A stretch of 64,000 bases of DNA from CAVQGM01 sp963712065 (GCA_963712065.1 CAVQGM010000001.1:744001-808000); one strand, 5' to 3'; positions 1-8,518 are shown, counted from the stretch's first letter. Numbers and translations: made by a program. Notes: a model not told the origin generated them from the letters alone.

Positions 1-761
1 AGGACCGTGAACACCGCCCGGGGCAGATCGAAGCCGAGTGAGGTGGCGAGGTGGAAGGCCCAGAAGCGCTGCAGGTTGGCGACGACTCCGTCACCGGGCA
101 CGAACGAGAGCTGGGTGCCCTCGCTGATCGCGAACGGCCAGAACCACAGGTTGAGGAGCAGCCCGTAGGCCAACGAGGCGACGGCCGCGTAGCCGGCCAG
201 CAGGGCGATCTCGGCCCGGCCGCGGGCGGGCGGGAGACAGCCGGCGAAGAAGCCGATCCACGCCGCGCCGAACATCTGGAACGGCAGCCAGGGGCCGACA
301 CCGCCGGTGAGCAACGCCGACGCGAACAGGGTGAGGGCACCGAGCACGAAGCCGAAGCCGCGGCCGAGGACGCGACCGGCGGGGATGAGGAGGAAGAAGA
401 CCGGCTCGAAGCCCGCGGCGCCGCCACCGGGGAGGCGGAGGGCGGCACCGCAGGCGGCGAGCACGCCGAGCAGGGCGATGGCCTTGGCGTCGAGCGCCCC
501 CTCGGCCAGCTCGGCGACCACGATGGCCAGGAGCAGGGGCAGGAGCATCACGAAGATCCAGGGGGCGTCGCCGCGGTGGGCCAGCTCGGCGCTGCCCGAC
601 GCCGAGGCGAACAGGGGCCAGACGAAGGCGACCAGCCCGAGCAGCGAGGAGGCGACGAGCAGGAGCCAGGCGCGAGCCCGGAGCCGCACGGCGGGCTCGC
701 CCCCACCCGGGGCCGGGGTCGCCCCCGGGCCCCTGCCGGGCCGGTGCCCGAACGGCGTCAC
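1..761 (-). CDS. ECF transporter S component (substrate-binding membrane subunit), 3' end cut by window
   Basis: Reading leftward from a GTG at 761, the frame stays open to the window edge (about 253 residues seen, C-terminus missing). It is strongly hydrophobic, with about six membrane segments and short charged loops, for example WIFVMLLPLLLAIVV and PVFFLLIPAGRVLG, as in S components that bind a vitamin in the membrane. The GTG overlaps the stop of the ATPase gene by 4 bases (GTGA), so the two are translationally coupled, and the four-gene order is DUF4430, T, A, S. No single S-component family was assigned from sequence alone. The upstream cobalamin riboswitch points to cobalamin or a corrinoid as substrate; that is inference from context. 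Confidence 0.75.
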   Translation of the reverse strand, partial: MTPFGHRPGRGPGATPAPGGGEPAVRLRARAWLLLVASSLLGLVAFVWPLFASASGSAELAHRGDAPWIFVMLLPLLLAIVVAELAEGALDAKAIALLGVLAACGAALRLPGGGAAGFEPVFFLLIPAGRVLGRGFGFVLGALTLFASALLTGGVGPWLPFQMFGAAWIGFFAGCLPPARGRAEIALLAGYAAVASLAYGLLLNLWFWPFAISEGTQLSFVPGDGVVANLQRFWAFHLATSLGFDLPRAVFTV

Positions 762-2365
762 GGCGTGGCCTCCCGGAGGGCCCCGGCGACCTCGGCGACG
801 GTCAGCCACGGCGCAGGGTCGAGCACCTTGGCCACCTGTGGGGCGAACACCGGTGAGTGGGTGACCACCTCGCGGGCGGGTCCGTCGGCGACCACCTCGC
901 CCTCGGCGACCACCACCACGCGGTCGGCCAGACCGGCGACCACCTCGACGTCGTGGGTGGCGAGCACCACGGTATGGCCCTCGTCGGCGAGCTCGGTGAG
1001 CATCTCGATCAACCGTTCCTTCGCCGGGTAATCGAGGCCGCGGGTGGGTTCGTCGAGCAGGACCACGGGCGGGCCGGCGGCGAGCACCACGGCGAGGGCG
1101 AGACCGAGGCGCTGGCCCTCCGACAGGTCACGAGGGTGGGTCGAGCCCTCGATGCCGGGCACCACCCGGTCGAGGGTGCCCCGGGTGGTGCCGGCCGGGA
1201 GGTCGGCGTCGCGGTCGGCGGCGACGCACTCGTCGTCGACGGTCTCGTTGTAGAGGAGGATGCCGGCGTCCTGCGGGACCAGACCGGCCAGTCGCACGAC
1301 CTGACGGGCGTCGAGGTCGTGGGGCCGCCGGCCGAGGACCTCCACCGAGCCCGATGCCACGGGGCGCAGCCCCACCAGCTGGGTCAGCAGGGTCGACTTC
1401 CCGGCCCCGTTCCGGCCCATCACGGCGACGACCTCCCCCGACCGCAACTCGAGGTCGATGCCGCGGAGCACCACGCGACGCCCGTAGCCGGCCCACAGGT
1501 CACGGGTGCGCACCACGACGCCGCCGGGCGTGCGCGGCGCCGGGCAGGGCGCATGCCCGGCGAGGCGGGTGCGCAGACCACCGGCGGCGCGGCGGGCGTC
1601 GCGGATCGACAGGGGCAACGGGTCCCACCCGGCGATGCGCCCGAGCTCGACGACCGGGGGCGCCACCGGGCTCGTGGCGAGGACCTCCTGGGGCCGGCCG
1701 TCCCGGACCCGGCCGTCGCCGACGAGCGCGACGCGGTCGGCGTACTGCACGACCCGCTCGAGCCGGTGCTCGGCGACGAGCACGGTGAGGCCCAGGTCGT
1801 GCACGAGGCGGGTGAGGGCGGCGAGGACCTCCTCGGCGGCACCGGGGTCGAGGGCCGAGGTCGGTTCGTCGAGCACGAGGACGCGGGGCGAGGCGCTGAG
1901 GACGGCGCCGATGGCGACCCGCTGCTGCTGGCCGCCCGAGAGGGTGCCGAGCGGTCGGTGGCGCAGCTCGTGGAGTCCGAGGAGGTCGAGGGTGTCCTCG
2001 ACGCGGCGGCGCATCACGTCGGGGGCCACGCCGAGGTTCTCGAGCACGTACGCCAGCTCGTCCTCGACGGTGTCGGTGACGAAGGCGGCGGCCGGGTCCT
2101 GGCCGACGACGCCGACCACGTCGGCCAGCTCGCGTGGTGGCAACTGGTCGGTGCGACGGCCGTCGACCGACACCACGCCTTCCAGGCGGCCGCCGGAGAA
2201 GCGGGGCACGAGCCCGTTGACGGCCCGCAGGAGGGTGGACTTCCCCGATCCGGTGTGGCCGACGACGAGGCACAGCTCACCCTCGGGCACGTGCAGGTCG
2301 ACGTCGCGGAGGGTGGCGTGCTCACGCTCGGGGTAGGTGAAGGAGACGCCGTCGAAGCGGATCAT
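758..2365 (-). CDS. ECF transporter ATPase, fused double ABC domain
   Basis: This 535-residue protein carries two ABC ATPase domains in one chain, equivalent to EcfA and EcfA' of energy-coupling factor importers. Domain 1 has Walker A VVGHTGSGKST near residue 35, signature LSGGQQQR and Walker B VLVLDEPTSALD. Domain 2 has Walker A VMGRNGAGKST, a slightly degenerate signature LSEGQRLG and Walker B VVLLDEPTRGLD. The frame is open further upstream, but the ATG at 2365 begins the domain (MIRFDGVSFTYP) and overlaps the upstream T-component stop as ATGA, so I chose that start. It hydrolyses ATP on the cytoplasmic face to drive uptake by the neighbouring T and S components. Confidence 0.92.
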   Translation of the reverse strand: MIRFDGVSFTYPEREHATLRDVDLHVPEGELCLVVGHTGSGKSTLLRAVNGLVPRFSGGRLEGVVSVDGRRTDQLPPRELADVVGVVGQDPAAAFVTDTVEDELAYVLENLGVAPDVMRRRVEDTLDLLGLHELRHRPLGTLSGGQQQRVAIGAVLSASPRVLVLDEPTSALDPGAAEEVLAALTRLVHDLGLTVLVAEHRLERVVQYADRVALVGDGRVRDGRPQEVLATSPVAPPVVELGRIAGWDPLPLSIRDARRAAGGLRTRLAGHAPCPAPRTPGGVVVRTRDLWAGYGRRVVLRGIDLELRSGEVVAVMGRNGAGKSTLLTQLVGLRPVASGSVEVLGRRPHDLDARQVVRLAGLVPQDAGILLYNETVDDECVAADRDADLPAGTTRGTLDRVVPGIEGSTHPRDLSEGQRLGLALAVVLAAGPPVVLLDEPTRGLDYPAKERLIEMLTELADEGHTVVLATHDVEVVAGLADRVVVVAEGEVVADGPAREVVTHSPVFAPQVAKVLDPAPWLTVAEVAGALREATP

Positions 2366-3534
2366 GCCGCCACCTCCGACGGCGCGCCGATCGGGGACGG
2401 ACGGGTCGCGGCCGACGGCGCATCGTCGGCCGGCGCCGAGCGCAGGGCGTCGGGTGGCGGCGGGGCTGCCACCGAGGGGAGCACCGCGACCAGCACGGCC
2501 GCTGCCGGGAGCAACGGCAGGATCGGCCAGGTGAGGGGATCGACCGGCGGATCGAGGAGGACACCCGCCTTGCGTGCCACCACCATCCCGGCCAGGGCCG
2601 CCAACCCGCTGAGCGCGGTCAGCGTCTCGGGCAGCCGCCACGGATCAGGGCGGTAGCGCGTGCGCTGGGAGCGTCGCCCGCCGGCGAACAGCGCGGCAGC
2701 CAGCACGAGGCCGCCCACCGAGAGCAGCGGGAGGCCCAGCCCGCTCGGCGCGGTGCCGTCGAGCAGACCGTACGTGCCCACCGCGACCACCAACATCCCG
2801 ATCACGGTCATGGCGACGGTGAGCCGGCGAAGGTTCGCCGGGGTGTCGGCACGACGGCCGTAGCCACGAGCGTCCATCGACGCGGCGAGGGTGACCGAGC
2901 GCTCCAGGGCACCCTCAAGGACGGGCAGCGCGAGACCGCGCAGGCCTCGCAGGCCTCGGGTCGGCCGGCCCCGAAGGCGCTGCGCCTCGCGCACCCGGCC
3001 GGCGGACACCACGGCCTGCGGGGCGAAGGCGACGGCGACGCTCACCGCCACCCCGGCTTCGTAGAGCACCGCCGGCATGGCCCGCAGCAGGCGGTACGGG
3101 CTGGCGAGCGACGAGGCGGCCCCGAAGCACACGAGCACCACCCCGAGGCGGAGGCCCTGGTAGAGCGCGCCGACGAGCGCCTCGGCGGTCACCGGGCCAC
3201 CGAGGCTCACCCCTGCGGCCCAGTCGGGCAGCGTCACCGACGGCAGCGTGAACAGCACGGTGCCGGGGAGACGCAGGCCGAACAGCACCTGGAACGCGAG
3301 CCGGATCACGACGACGATCACGGCGAGCCGCAGGAACGCGCCGAACGAACCCGCCCACGGCGCCTCCGGGCGGCGGCAGGCCACGACGTAGGCCGCCACC
3401 CCGCCGATGAGCAGGAGGAGCAGCGGGTTGGTGGTGCGGAGCGCGGCCGCGGCCAGGCCGAGCGCCCAGATCCACCACGCCACCGGGTGCAGCCAACGCG
3501 GCGCGTGTCGTCGCCCGAGCCGAGGTGCGTTCAC
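2362..3534 (-). CDS. ECF transporter T component (CbiQ/EcfT family)
   Basis: A 390-residue integral membrane protein with N-terminal helices (WIWALGLAAAALRTT, then PLLLLLIGGVAAYVV) and the EcfT coupling motif ARG within SMDARGYGRR near residue 210, which contacts the ATPases. The length exceeds the usual 250-270 residues because of an extra C-terminal segment with two or three more hydrophobic stretches (GLPLLSVGGLVLAAALF and WPILPLLPAAAVLVAVL) and a disordered tail. It overlaps the DUF4430 gene upstream and the ATPase gene downstream by 4 bases each, so the genes form one operon. The extra C-terminal part is described, not explained. Confidence 0.9.
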   Translation of the reverse strand: MNAPRLGRRHAPRWLHPVAWWIWALGLAAAALRTTNPLLLLLIGGVAAYVVACRRPEAPWAGSFGAFLRLAVIVVVIRLAFQVLFGLRLPGTVLFTLPSVTLPDWAAGVSLGGPVTAEALVGALYQGLRLGVVLVCFGAASSLASPYRLLRAMPAVLYEAGVAVSVAVAFAPQAVVSAGRVREAQRLRGRPTRGLRGLRGLALPVLEGALERSVTLAASMDARGYGRRADTPANLRRLTVAMTVIGMLVVAVGTYGLLDGTAPSGLGLPLLSVGGLVLAAALFAGGRRSQRTRYRPDPWRLPETLTALSGLAALAGMVVARKAGVLLDPPVDPLTWPILPLLPAAAVLVAVLPSVAAPPPPDALRSAPADDAPSAATRPSPIGAPSEVAA

Positions 3535-4448
3535 GGACGGCTGCCCTCCCGGAACCGGAGGGCGGCGGCCCCCGCCACGGCGGCCACCACGACGATCCCG
3601 AGCACCGGACCGAGGAGGTCGCGCGACGACGACGCCGGCTCGGGATCGAGCACCTCGGCGGCGACCTGGTCACCGCCCCCGGCGAGGCGATCCCCACCGG
3701 CGACGCTCGCCGCCGGTGCGGCGGTGCCGTCGCCGTCCGGTCCCGACGGCACGGCCACGGCCGCGTCGGGCGCGGTCGTGGTCGACACCGAGGGGTCGCC
3801 GGTGGCGGGGGGCACGATGGGTGAGCCGTCGACACCGGCCGTCCCGTCCGCCGGCGCGGGCGCAGGCGCGGGCGGCGTGGACGGCGCCGGCGCCGTGACC
3901 GGCGGAGCGGCCGGGAACAGCGACGAGCGGTCGGGGGCGAGGCGCGGCACCTCGTTCGAGCCGGTGGCGGTGCCGCGGGTGGTGAAGCGCCACCCTTCGA
4001 TGTCGCCGTCGCGGAGCCGGCGGGTGAAGGGGTTGACCGACGACCCGTACACCCACGACCCCCCGGTGCCCTGGAAGTAGGCCCAGTACCGGTAGGAGCC
4101 TGCCACGAGGTCGCCGCAGGCCGGGGGGGCCGGGAACCCGTCGATCGCGCACAGCAGCCCGCTCGGCGCGTACCGGGGGCGCGCCAGCCCGAGGGCGTCG
4201 GCCCGCTGGCGCAGCAGATCGGCGCCGGTCGCCCCCTCGGAGAGGGTGAAGCAACGGCTCGATGGGGCCGAGGTGCCGTCGTCGACGACGACGGCGACCC
4301 GTACCGAGCCGGTCGGGGTGGTGCCCCCGCAGGCCTCGGCGGCGGCGACGGGGGTGGCGCCGGCGACGAGCGAGGCCAAGGCGGCAGCGACGCCGAGGAC
4401 GACGAGGACGGACGACGACGTGACCCGACGAGCGGTGCTCGTGCCCAA
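3531..4448 (-). CDS. secreted, membrane-anchored DUF4430 protein of the ECF operon
   Basis: The 305-residue protein starts at TTG 4448 with AGGTGG about 10 bases upstream. Residues 1-37 are a signal peptide (SSVLVVLGVAAALASLVAG then ATPVAAAEA). The DUF4430 core follows at about 48-150, including RYWAYFQGTGGSWVYGSS. A Pro/Ala/Thr-rich linker leads to a C-terminal membrane helix (LGIVVVAAVAGAAAL) and a short basic tail, so the domain faces outside. DUF4430 is related to the C-terminal domain of transcobalamin/intrinsic factor, and the gene lies directly behind a cobalamin riboswitch. I infer an extracellular corrinoid-capture subunit feeding the ECF transporter. Conserved cysteines in the core (CGGTTPTG, SSRCF, GLLCAIDG, PPACGDL) probably form disulfides. 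Binding itself is not shown. Confidence 0.8.
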   Translation of the reverse strand: MGTSTARRVTSSSVLVVLGVAAALASLVAGATPVAAAEACGGTTPTGSVRVAVVVDDGTSAPSSRCFTLSEGATGADLLRQRADALGLARPRYAPSGLLCAIDGFPAPPACGDLVAGSYRYWAYFQGTGGSWVYGSSVNPFTRRLRDGDIEGWRFTTRGTATGSNEVPRLAPDRSSLFPAAPPVTAPAPSTPPAPAPAPADGTAGVDGSPIVPPATGDPSVSTTTAPDAAVAVPSGPDGDGTAAPAASVAGGDRLAGGGDQVAAEVLDPEPASSSRDLLGPVLGIVVVAAVAGAAALRFREGSRP

Positions 4449-4462
4449 CCCCTGCCACCTCT

Positions 4463-4480
4463 CCCGGGATGGAGCCCGGG
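4463..4480 (-). promoter_or_regulatory. hairpin next to the DUF4430 ribosome binding site (riboswitch expression platform)
   Basis: On the minus strand CCCGGG-CTCCAT-CCCGGG forms a 6-bp hairpin ending directly before AGAGGTGG, the ribosome binding site of the TTG start at 4448. There is no U-tract, so control of translation rather than termination is the likelier output of the riboswitch upstream. Inferred from position only. Confidence 0.5.
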
Positions 4481-4544
4481 GTCGGCACGGCTGGACGTGC
4501 GGATCCGAGCCCCGTCTCCCGCATCCCTCGACGGATCCGACGGA

Positions 4545-4654
4545 GCAACGCCACCGGCGGGCATTCCGGCTCGCCGGGGCCCACGTGGGCCCGGCCTACG
4601 GTTGCGGGTCAGCGCCGGCTTCGGACCGGCTTCCCCCATCCGGTGGGTGGTTGC
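4545..4654 (-). promoter_or_regulatory. cobalamin (adenosylcobalamin-class) riboswitch
   Basis: On the minus strand the B12 box appears as AGCCGGAATGCCCGCC (4556-4571). Upstream is the conserved core GGGGGAAGCCGGTCCGAAGC followed by CGGCGCTGACCCGCAACCGT (4597-4636). The ends close into a long stem: GTTGC plus CCGGTGG at one side (4545-4557 in plus coordinates) and CCACCGG plus GCAAC at the other (4640-4654). This arrangement matches the cobalamin riboswitch family. It lies about 97 bases upstream of the TTG of the DUF4430/ECF operon and reads in the same direction, so corrinoid should repress the operon. Exact outer boundaries need a covariance-model search. Confidence 0.88.
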
Positions 4655-4729
4655 GACGCCCACCAGACCACAGCGTCACGCCGGCCGTCAACCGAGCCCG
4701 TCGGTGGCGCGATCCCCGGGACCCGGCCA

Positions 4730-4735
4730 TATCCT
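4730..4735 (+). promoter_or_regulatory. -10 hexamer of a leaderless promoter for the DUF2236 gene
   Basis: TATCCT lies 6 bases before the GTG start at 4742, and no ribosome binding site is present. The spacing puts the expected transcript start at or next to the start codon. Confidence 0.5.
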
Positions 4736-4741
4736 CCGCGC

Positions 4742-5638
4742 GTGGCCCTGCCCCGACCATCCGTGCCGTCCGGCCTCGTCCGGGACCTGCGAGCCGGCGT
4801 CGCCGCGCAGGTGCGGGCACTGGTGGCGGGCGACGAGCCTCCGGTGCGCGATCTGCGACGGCCGGTCCGCGGCGACGCCGGGCTGTTCGGTCCCGACACC
4901 GTCACCTGGCGCATCCACCAGGACGCCTCGATGTTCGTCGGCGGGCTCCGGGCGCTGCTCCTCCAGACGCTCCACCCCCTGGCCATGGCCGGCGTCGCCG
5001 ACCACTCCGGCTATCGCGCAGACCCCCTCGGCCGGCTCACCCGCACCGCCACCTACGTGGGCGTCACCACCTTCGGCACCACCGACCAGGCCCTGGACGC
5101 GGTGGCCGCCGTGCGGCGGGTCCACGACCGGGTCACCGGCATCGCTCCCGACGGCCGTCGGTACCGTGCGAACGATCCCCACCTGCTCACCTGGGTCCAC
5201 CACACGCTCGTCGACTCGTTCCTGCGCGCCTACCGGCGCTACGGGTCGGGAGAGCTCAGCGACGGGGAGGCCGACCGCTACGTCGACGAGATGGCCGTCC
5301 TCGCCGAGGTGTGGGAGGCCGAGCCGGCGGCCCGCTCGGTGGCCGAGCTGCGGGCCTACTTCCACGCCGTGCGCCCCGAGCTGGCGTCCACATCGGCGGC
5401 GCGCGACGCCGCCCGGTGGCTCTGCCTGCCACCTCTCCCGCTGGCGGCGCGTCCCGCGTACGCGGTGATCCTCCCGGCGGCCGTGGGGCTCCTCCCGGCC
5501 TCGGCCCGGCGGGCGCTGTGGCTGCCGATGGCGCCGGGCGTCGATCCGCTCGTCGTGCAGCCGGCCACCACCTTCCTGCTCCGCACCCTCGACTGGGTGA
5601 TGGCGGGATGGTCGCCCGAGTCGACCGACGCGGCCTGA
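4742..5638 (+). CDS. oxygenase MpaB family protein (DUF2236)
   Basis: A 298-residue protein of the DUF2236 family, which also contains the fungal MpaB oxygenase and the latex-clearing rubber oxygenase. Family hallmarks are FGPDTVTWRIHQDASMF, LLLQTLHPLAMAGV with the conserved His, and ADPLGRLTRTATYV. Members are thought to use a haem or iron centre for oxidative cleavage, but substrates of most bacterial copies are unknown. The frame is open further upstream; I chose GTG 4742 because a TATCCT -10 element sits 6 bases before it and the family homology begins soon after. It is divergent from the B12-controlled operon and convergent with the lipid kinase gene, with a 26-base gap. No signal peptide is evident, so it is probably cytoplasmic. 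Confidence 0.82.
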   Translation: MALPRPSVPSGLVRDLRAGVAAQVRALVAGDEPPVRDLRRPVRGDAGLFGPDTVTWRIHQDASMFVGGLRALLLQTLHPLAMAGVADHSGYRADPLGRLTRTATYVGVTTFGTTDQALDAVAAVRRVHDRVTGIAPDGRRYRANDPHLLTWVHHTLVDSFLRAYRRYGSGELSDGEADRYVDEMAVLAEVWEAEPAARSVAELRAYFHAVRPELASTSAARDAARWLCLPPLPLAARPAYAVILPAAVGLLPASARRALWLPMAPGVDPLVVQPATTFLLRTLDWVMAGWSPESTDAA

Positions 5639-5664
5639 CCCATCCGTCCACACCCTCCACGGGG

Positions 5665-7071
5665 TCAGTCGTCGTCGATCTCCTGCGGGAGGCCGAGGGC
5701 GACCGAGAGGAGGCTGGCGGTCGTGCCGTCACCGACCCGCTGCTCGTCCAGGCCGACGAGCGTGCCCTGCGGCACCAGCATCCGCAGGCCCTTCGGCACG
5801 CAGCGGAACTCGAGCGGCGTCGACAGCGCGATGGTCTCCCCGTCGAGCCCCACGTCGAGCGTCGCCTGGCCCGACGTCACCAGGAAGGTCGGAGCCGACC
5901 ACGACCACAGGGCCGACGAGCGCTCGGCCCTCCCGGCGGCGGCCAGCATGGCGAGCTCCACCAGATCCCCGACCCGGCGCGGGTCGGCGGTGATCATGCC
6001 GAGCTCGCCACCGTCGAGGCGGAGACGACGGCCGATCTCGTTCGGCGCGTAGGGGTTGTTCGACACCTGCAGCACCGCGGCCTGCTCGAGGCGGTCGTGA
6101 CCGGGCACGTCGAAGTGCAGGTCGAACCACGGCCCGCCCTGCTCCCACAGCTCGGGCAGCAGCTGGAGGGCGGTCTCCACCTTGGCGTCGCGGTACGTGT
6201 CCTGGGCGACGACGGCGGCGTACACCCCGAGCGACACGTTGTTGATGAACACCCGGTCGTTGACGAGGGCGTAGTCGATGCGCCGCTCGTCGCCGGTGAG
6301 GAACGACGACAGGGCGAGCGTGGGGTCGGCGCGGTCGAGCCCGAGGTCGAGGGCGAAGTGGTTGCGGGTGCCCACCGGCACGCAGACGAAGGGCAGGTCG
6401 TGCTCGGCGGCCACCCGGGCGACGGCGCCGAGCGAGCCGTCGCCGCCCGCCATGCCGAGGGCGTCGGCACCCCGCGCGACCGCGTCGAGGGCCAGCTCGG
6501 TGAGGTCGGCGCCGGGCTCGAGCACGACGACCTCGACGCCGAGCTCGGCGCACCGACCGGGGATGTCGAAGGTGGTGGCCTTCCCGCCGCCCGACCTGAG
6601 GTTGACGATGAGGACGGGGTGCAGGCAGGCCCGGCGCCCCTCGGCGACCTCGAACAGCTCCGGGCCCGACGGCGGCGGCAGCACGAGGGCGTAGCGCTGC
6701 AGCCCCGCGCCGATCGCGAACAACCCGAGGATCGCGAACGGGAGCACCGCCGGTTCCCCCCGATCGGGGCTCCAGAACAGCACCCCGACCACGAGCAGGC
6801 CGCCGAACACGGTGGCGACGACGACGGCCAGGCCACGCCGGAACCCACGGGAGGTGATGGCGGCGAAGAACCCGGCGAGGAACAGCGCGGCGACGACGAC
6901 GATGCCCACGGTGCGCACGGGCCGGTAGAGGACGAGGACGACGAGGCCGACGAGGGCGAGGCCGTCGCAGACCAACGAGCCGACGGCGGCGGTGCGCTGC
7001 CAGGGCTTGGTGCCGACTCGACGCGCCACGTAGCTGCGGGGCCGGCGGCGATGGTGCTGGCTCGTCGTCAT
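5665..7071 (-). CDS. membrane-anchored diacylglycerol/lipid kinase-like protein (YegS/DAGK family)
   Basis: A 468-residue protein. The N-terminal ~130 residues hold four membrane helices, among them VGIVVVAALFLAGFFAA and VATVFGGLLVVGVLF. A DAGK catalytic domain begins near residue 148 (HPVLIVNLRSGGGKA). The nucleotide-binding loop reads GMAGGDGSLGAVA and the second conserved motif is PVGTRNHFALDLGLD; the C-terminal beta-sandwich runs to the end. The family phosphorylates diacylglycerol, ceramide-like or other lipids at the inner membrane face. Fusion of the kinase to a multi-helix membrane domain is less common than the soluble YegS form. A TACGCT hexamer 9 bases upstream of the ATG and the absence of a ribosome binding site suggest a leaderless mRNA. 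Confidence 0.85.
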   Translation of the reverse strand: MTTSQHHRRRPRSYVARRVGTKPWQRTAAVGSLVCDGLALVGLVVLVLYRPVRTVGIVVVAALFLAGFFAAITSRGFRRGLAVVVATVFGGLLVVGVLFWSPDRGEPAVLPFAILGLFAIGAGLQRYALVLPPPSGPELFEVAEGRRACLHPVLIVNLRSGGGKATTFDIPGRCAELGVEVVVLEPGADLTELALDAVARGADALGMAGGDGSLGAVARVAAEHDLPFVCVPVGTRNHFALDLGLDRADPTLALSSFLTGDERRIDYALVNDRVFINNVSLGVYAAVVAQDTYRDAKVETALQLLPELWEQGGPWFDLHFDVPGHDRLEQAAVLQVSNNPYAPNEIGRRLRLDGGELGMITADPRRVGDLVELAMLAAAGRAERSSALWSWSAPTFLVTSGQATLDVGLDGETIALSTPLEFRCVPKGLRMLVPQGTLVGLDEQRVGDGTTASLLSVALGLPQEIDDD

Positions 7072-7080
7072 GGGGCGGCC

Positions 7081-7086
7081 AGCGTA
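7081..7086 (-). promoter_or_regulatory. -10 hexamer of a leaderless promoter for the lipid kinase gene
   Basis: On the minus strand TACGCT lies 9 bases before the ATG at 7071, with no ribosome binding site between. Confidence 0.5.
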
Positions 7087-7152
7087 GGTGCGAGACCGTC
7101 GGCGGTGCGTGGTCCGTCGCGGGCGGCGACGCGTCGACCGCGCGGCACACGC

Positions 7153-8361
7153 TCAGGCGCCTCGGGTGAACTCCGTGCGGGCCTCGGCCAGCAGGTCGGG
7201 GCGCAGCCAGACGTCGATGGCGGTCATGGCCAGCGCCTTCGCGCCATCGACGACGGCTCGGTCGGCGGCCTCGGTGACGGCGTGGTCGGCGAACTCGGGG
7301 GTGTGGCCGGTCACGCCCACGGGTGCCATCCCGATGACGGGGTGGATGGTGGGCAGGACGTGGCTCACGTCGCCCATGTCGGTGCTGCCGGCCACCGAGC
7401 GGGGGATGAGCTCGGGCTCGACGAAGCGACGGCCGAGCACCTCTCCGTTGCGCCGGTAGGCGCGCGAGAGCACCCGGTTGGCTCGCAGGTTCCGGTAGCC
7501 GCCCAACCACTGGTGCTCGAGGGTGGCACCGGTCTGCAGGGCCGCACCCTCGAAGCAGCCCAGCACCCGCCGCTTGAGCGCCTGGAGTCGCTCGTCGGTC
7601 CACGCCCGCACCCGGAACCGGGCGGCGGCGTGGTCGGGCACGACGTTGTCGGCCGTGCCCCCGTCGGTGATGATCCCGTGGATCTTCTCGTCGTGGCGGA
7701 TGTGCTGGCGGAGCGCCCCGACGGCCTGGTAGCCGAGCACCAGCGCGTCGAGGGCGTTGATCCCCTTCCACGGCGTGGAGCTGGCGTGGGCCGGGCGCCC
7801 ATGGAACTCCACGACGAGCACGTCGGTGGCGAGGTAGGGGACGAACTCGACGTCGCCGCACTCGGGATGGACCATCATCGCCACGTCGCCGTCGGCGAAC
7901 GCGCCCGCCTCCAGCAGACGGATCTTGCCGCCGCCTCCCTCCTCGGCGGGGGTGCCGAGCACGGTGACGCGGCCACCGAGCTCGTCGGCCAGCGCGGCGA
8001 GCGCCAACCCGGCGCCGACCCCGGCGGTGCCGATGACGTTGTGGCCGCAGGCGTGGCCGATCTCGGGCAGCGCGTCGTACTCGCAACACACGACCACGTG
8101 CGGTCCCCCGCCACCGGCCCGGGCGACGAACGCGGTGTCGAGCCCGAAGGCGGGGTGCTCGACGGTCATGCCGGCGGTGGCGAGCAGGTCGGCCAGGCGG
8201 GCCGAGGCGTAGCGCTCCTCGTAGGCGAGCTCGGGCCGGGCGTGGATGTCGTGGGAGGCCTCGACGAGGGCGGCAGCGAGGTCGTCGACGCGGGCGGCGG
8301 CCCGGGCCTTGGCCGCGACCACCCGGTGGTCGGGGGCGGGGTCCTCGGCGGCAGCGGGCAT
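7153..8361 (-). CDS. M20 family metallo-amidohydrolase/peptidase
   Basis: A 402-residue enzyme of the M20 aminoacylase/PM20D2-like group. Metal-site motifs visible are CCEYDALPEIGHACGHN (Asp/His/Cys region) and GTPAEEGGGGKI with the catalytic Glu pair. Further ligands appear in MMVHPE and near the C-terminus in the STDMGDVSHVLP region. A dimerisation domain with the characteristic GRPAHASSTPWKGINALDA segment lies around residues 185-205. Such enzymes cleave N-acyl amino acids or dipeptide-like amides; the specificity is not determined here. No signal peptide, so cytoplasmic. A TACGAT hexamer stands 6 bases before the ATG. The 207-base gap upstream holds strong hairpins described separately. 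Confidence 0.88.
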   Translation of the reverse strand: MPAAAEDPAPDHRVVAAKARAAARVDDLAAALVEASHDIHARPELAYEERYASARLADLLATAGMTVEHPAFGLDTAFVARAGGGGPHVVVCCEYDALPEIGHACGHNVIGTAGVGAGLALAALADELGGRVTVLGTPAEEGGGGKIRLLEAGAFADGDVAMMVHPECGDVEFVPYLATDVLVVEFHGRPAHASSTPWKGINALDALVLGYQAVGALRQHIRHDEKIHGIITDGGTADNVVPDHAAARFRVRAWTDERLQALKRRVLGCFEGAALQTGATLEHQWLGGYRNLRANRVLSRAYRRNGEVLGRRFVEPELIPRSVAGSTDMGDVSHVLPTIHPVIGMAPVGVTGHTPEFADHAVTEAADRAVVDGAKALAMTAIDVWLRPDLLAEARTEFTRGA

Positions 8362-8367
8362 GCCCGC

Positions 8368-8373
8368 ATCGTA
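8368..8373 (-). promoter_or_regulatory. -10 hexamer of a leaderless promoter for the M20 gene
   Basis: On the minus strand TACGAT lies 6 bases before the ATG at 8361; no ribosome binding site is seen. Confidence 0.5.
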
Positions 8374-8420
8374 GGTGTCGCCCGACTGCTCGTTCCCGAG
8401 GCGGGGTGGGTACAGTCGAA

Positions 8421-8482
8421 TTGGTGCTAAACGGTCCTCGTCCGGTTCGAGGCGGGAAGGGAGCAGCCCGCCGACGACCGGC
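8421..8482. other. structured intergenic element, SRP-RNA-like signature on the plus strand (uncertain)
   Basis: The plus strand contains GGTGCT followed 27 bases later by GGGAAGGGAGCAGCC, a combination reminiscent of small bacterial SRP RNA. However, the diagnostic GGAA tetraloop would be closed by non-pairing bases. The same bases instead form a strong hairpin: CCGGT-T-CG-A-GGCGGG, a 10-base loop AAGGGAGCAG, then CCCGCC-GA-CG-ACCGG. A TACAGT hexamer at 8411-8416 could serve as a plus-strand -10. The element also lies in the upstream region of the minus-strand M20 gene. Strand and function are unresolved. Confidence 0.3.
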
Positions 8483-8498
8483 GATTCCCGGGCCCCGG

Positions 8499-8518
8499 GG
8501 ACCCCACCCCCGGGGTCC
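8499..8518. terminator. GC-rich hairpin, possible terminator
   Basis: GGACCCC-acccc c-GGGGTCC forms a 7-bp stem with a 6-base loop, about 50 bases past the stop of the minus-strand nitroreductase-family gene. No T-tract follows. It could equally end a plus-strand transcript from the structured element just upstream. Confidence 0.45.

Noticed and set aside
4246..8430. A 1394-codon open frame on the plus strand
   Set aside because: It runs antisense through the DUF4430 end, lipid kinase and M20 genes, is low-complexity and shows no domain; such frames are common at this GC content.
8440..8456. tRNA T-arm-like GGTTCGAGGC
   Set aside because: No acceptor stem, anticodon arm or 3' end could be built around it.
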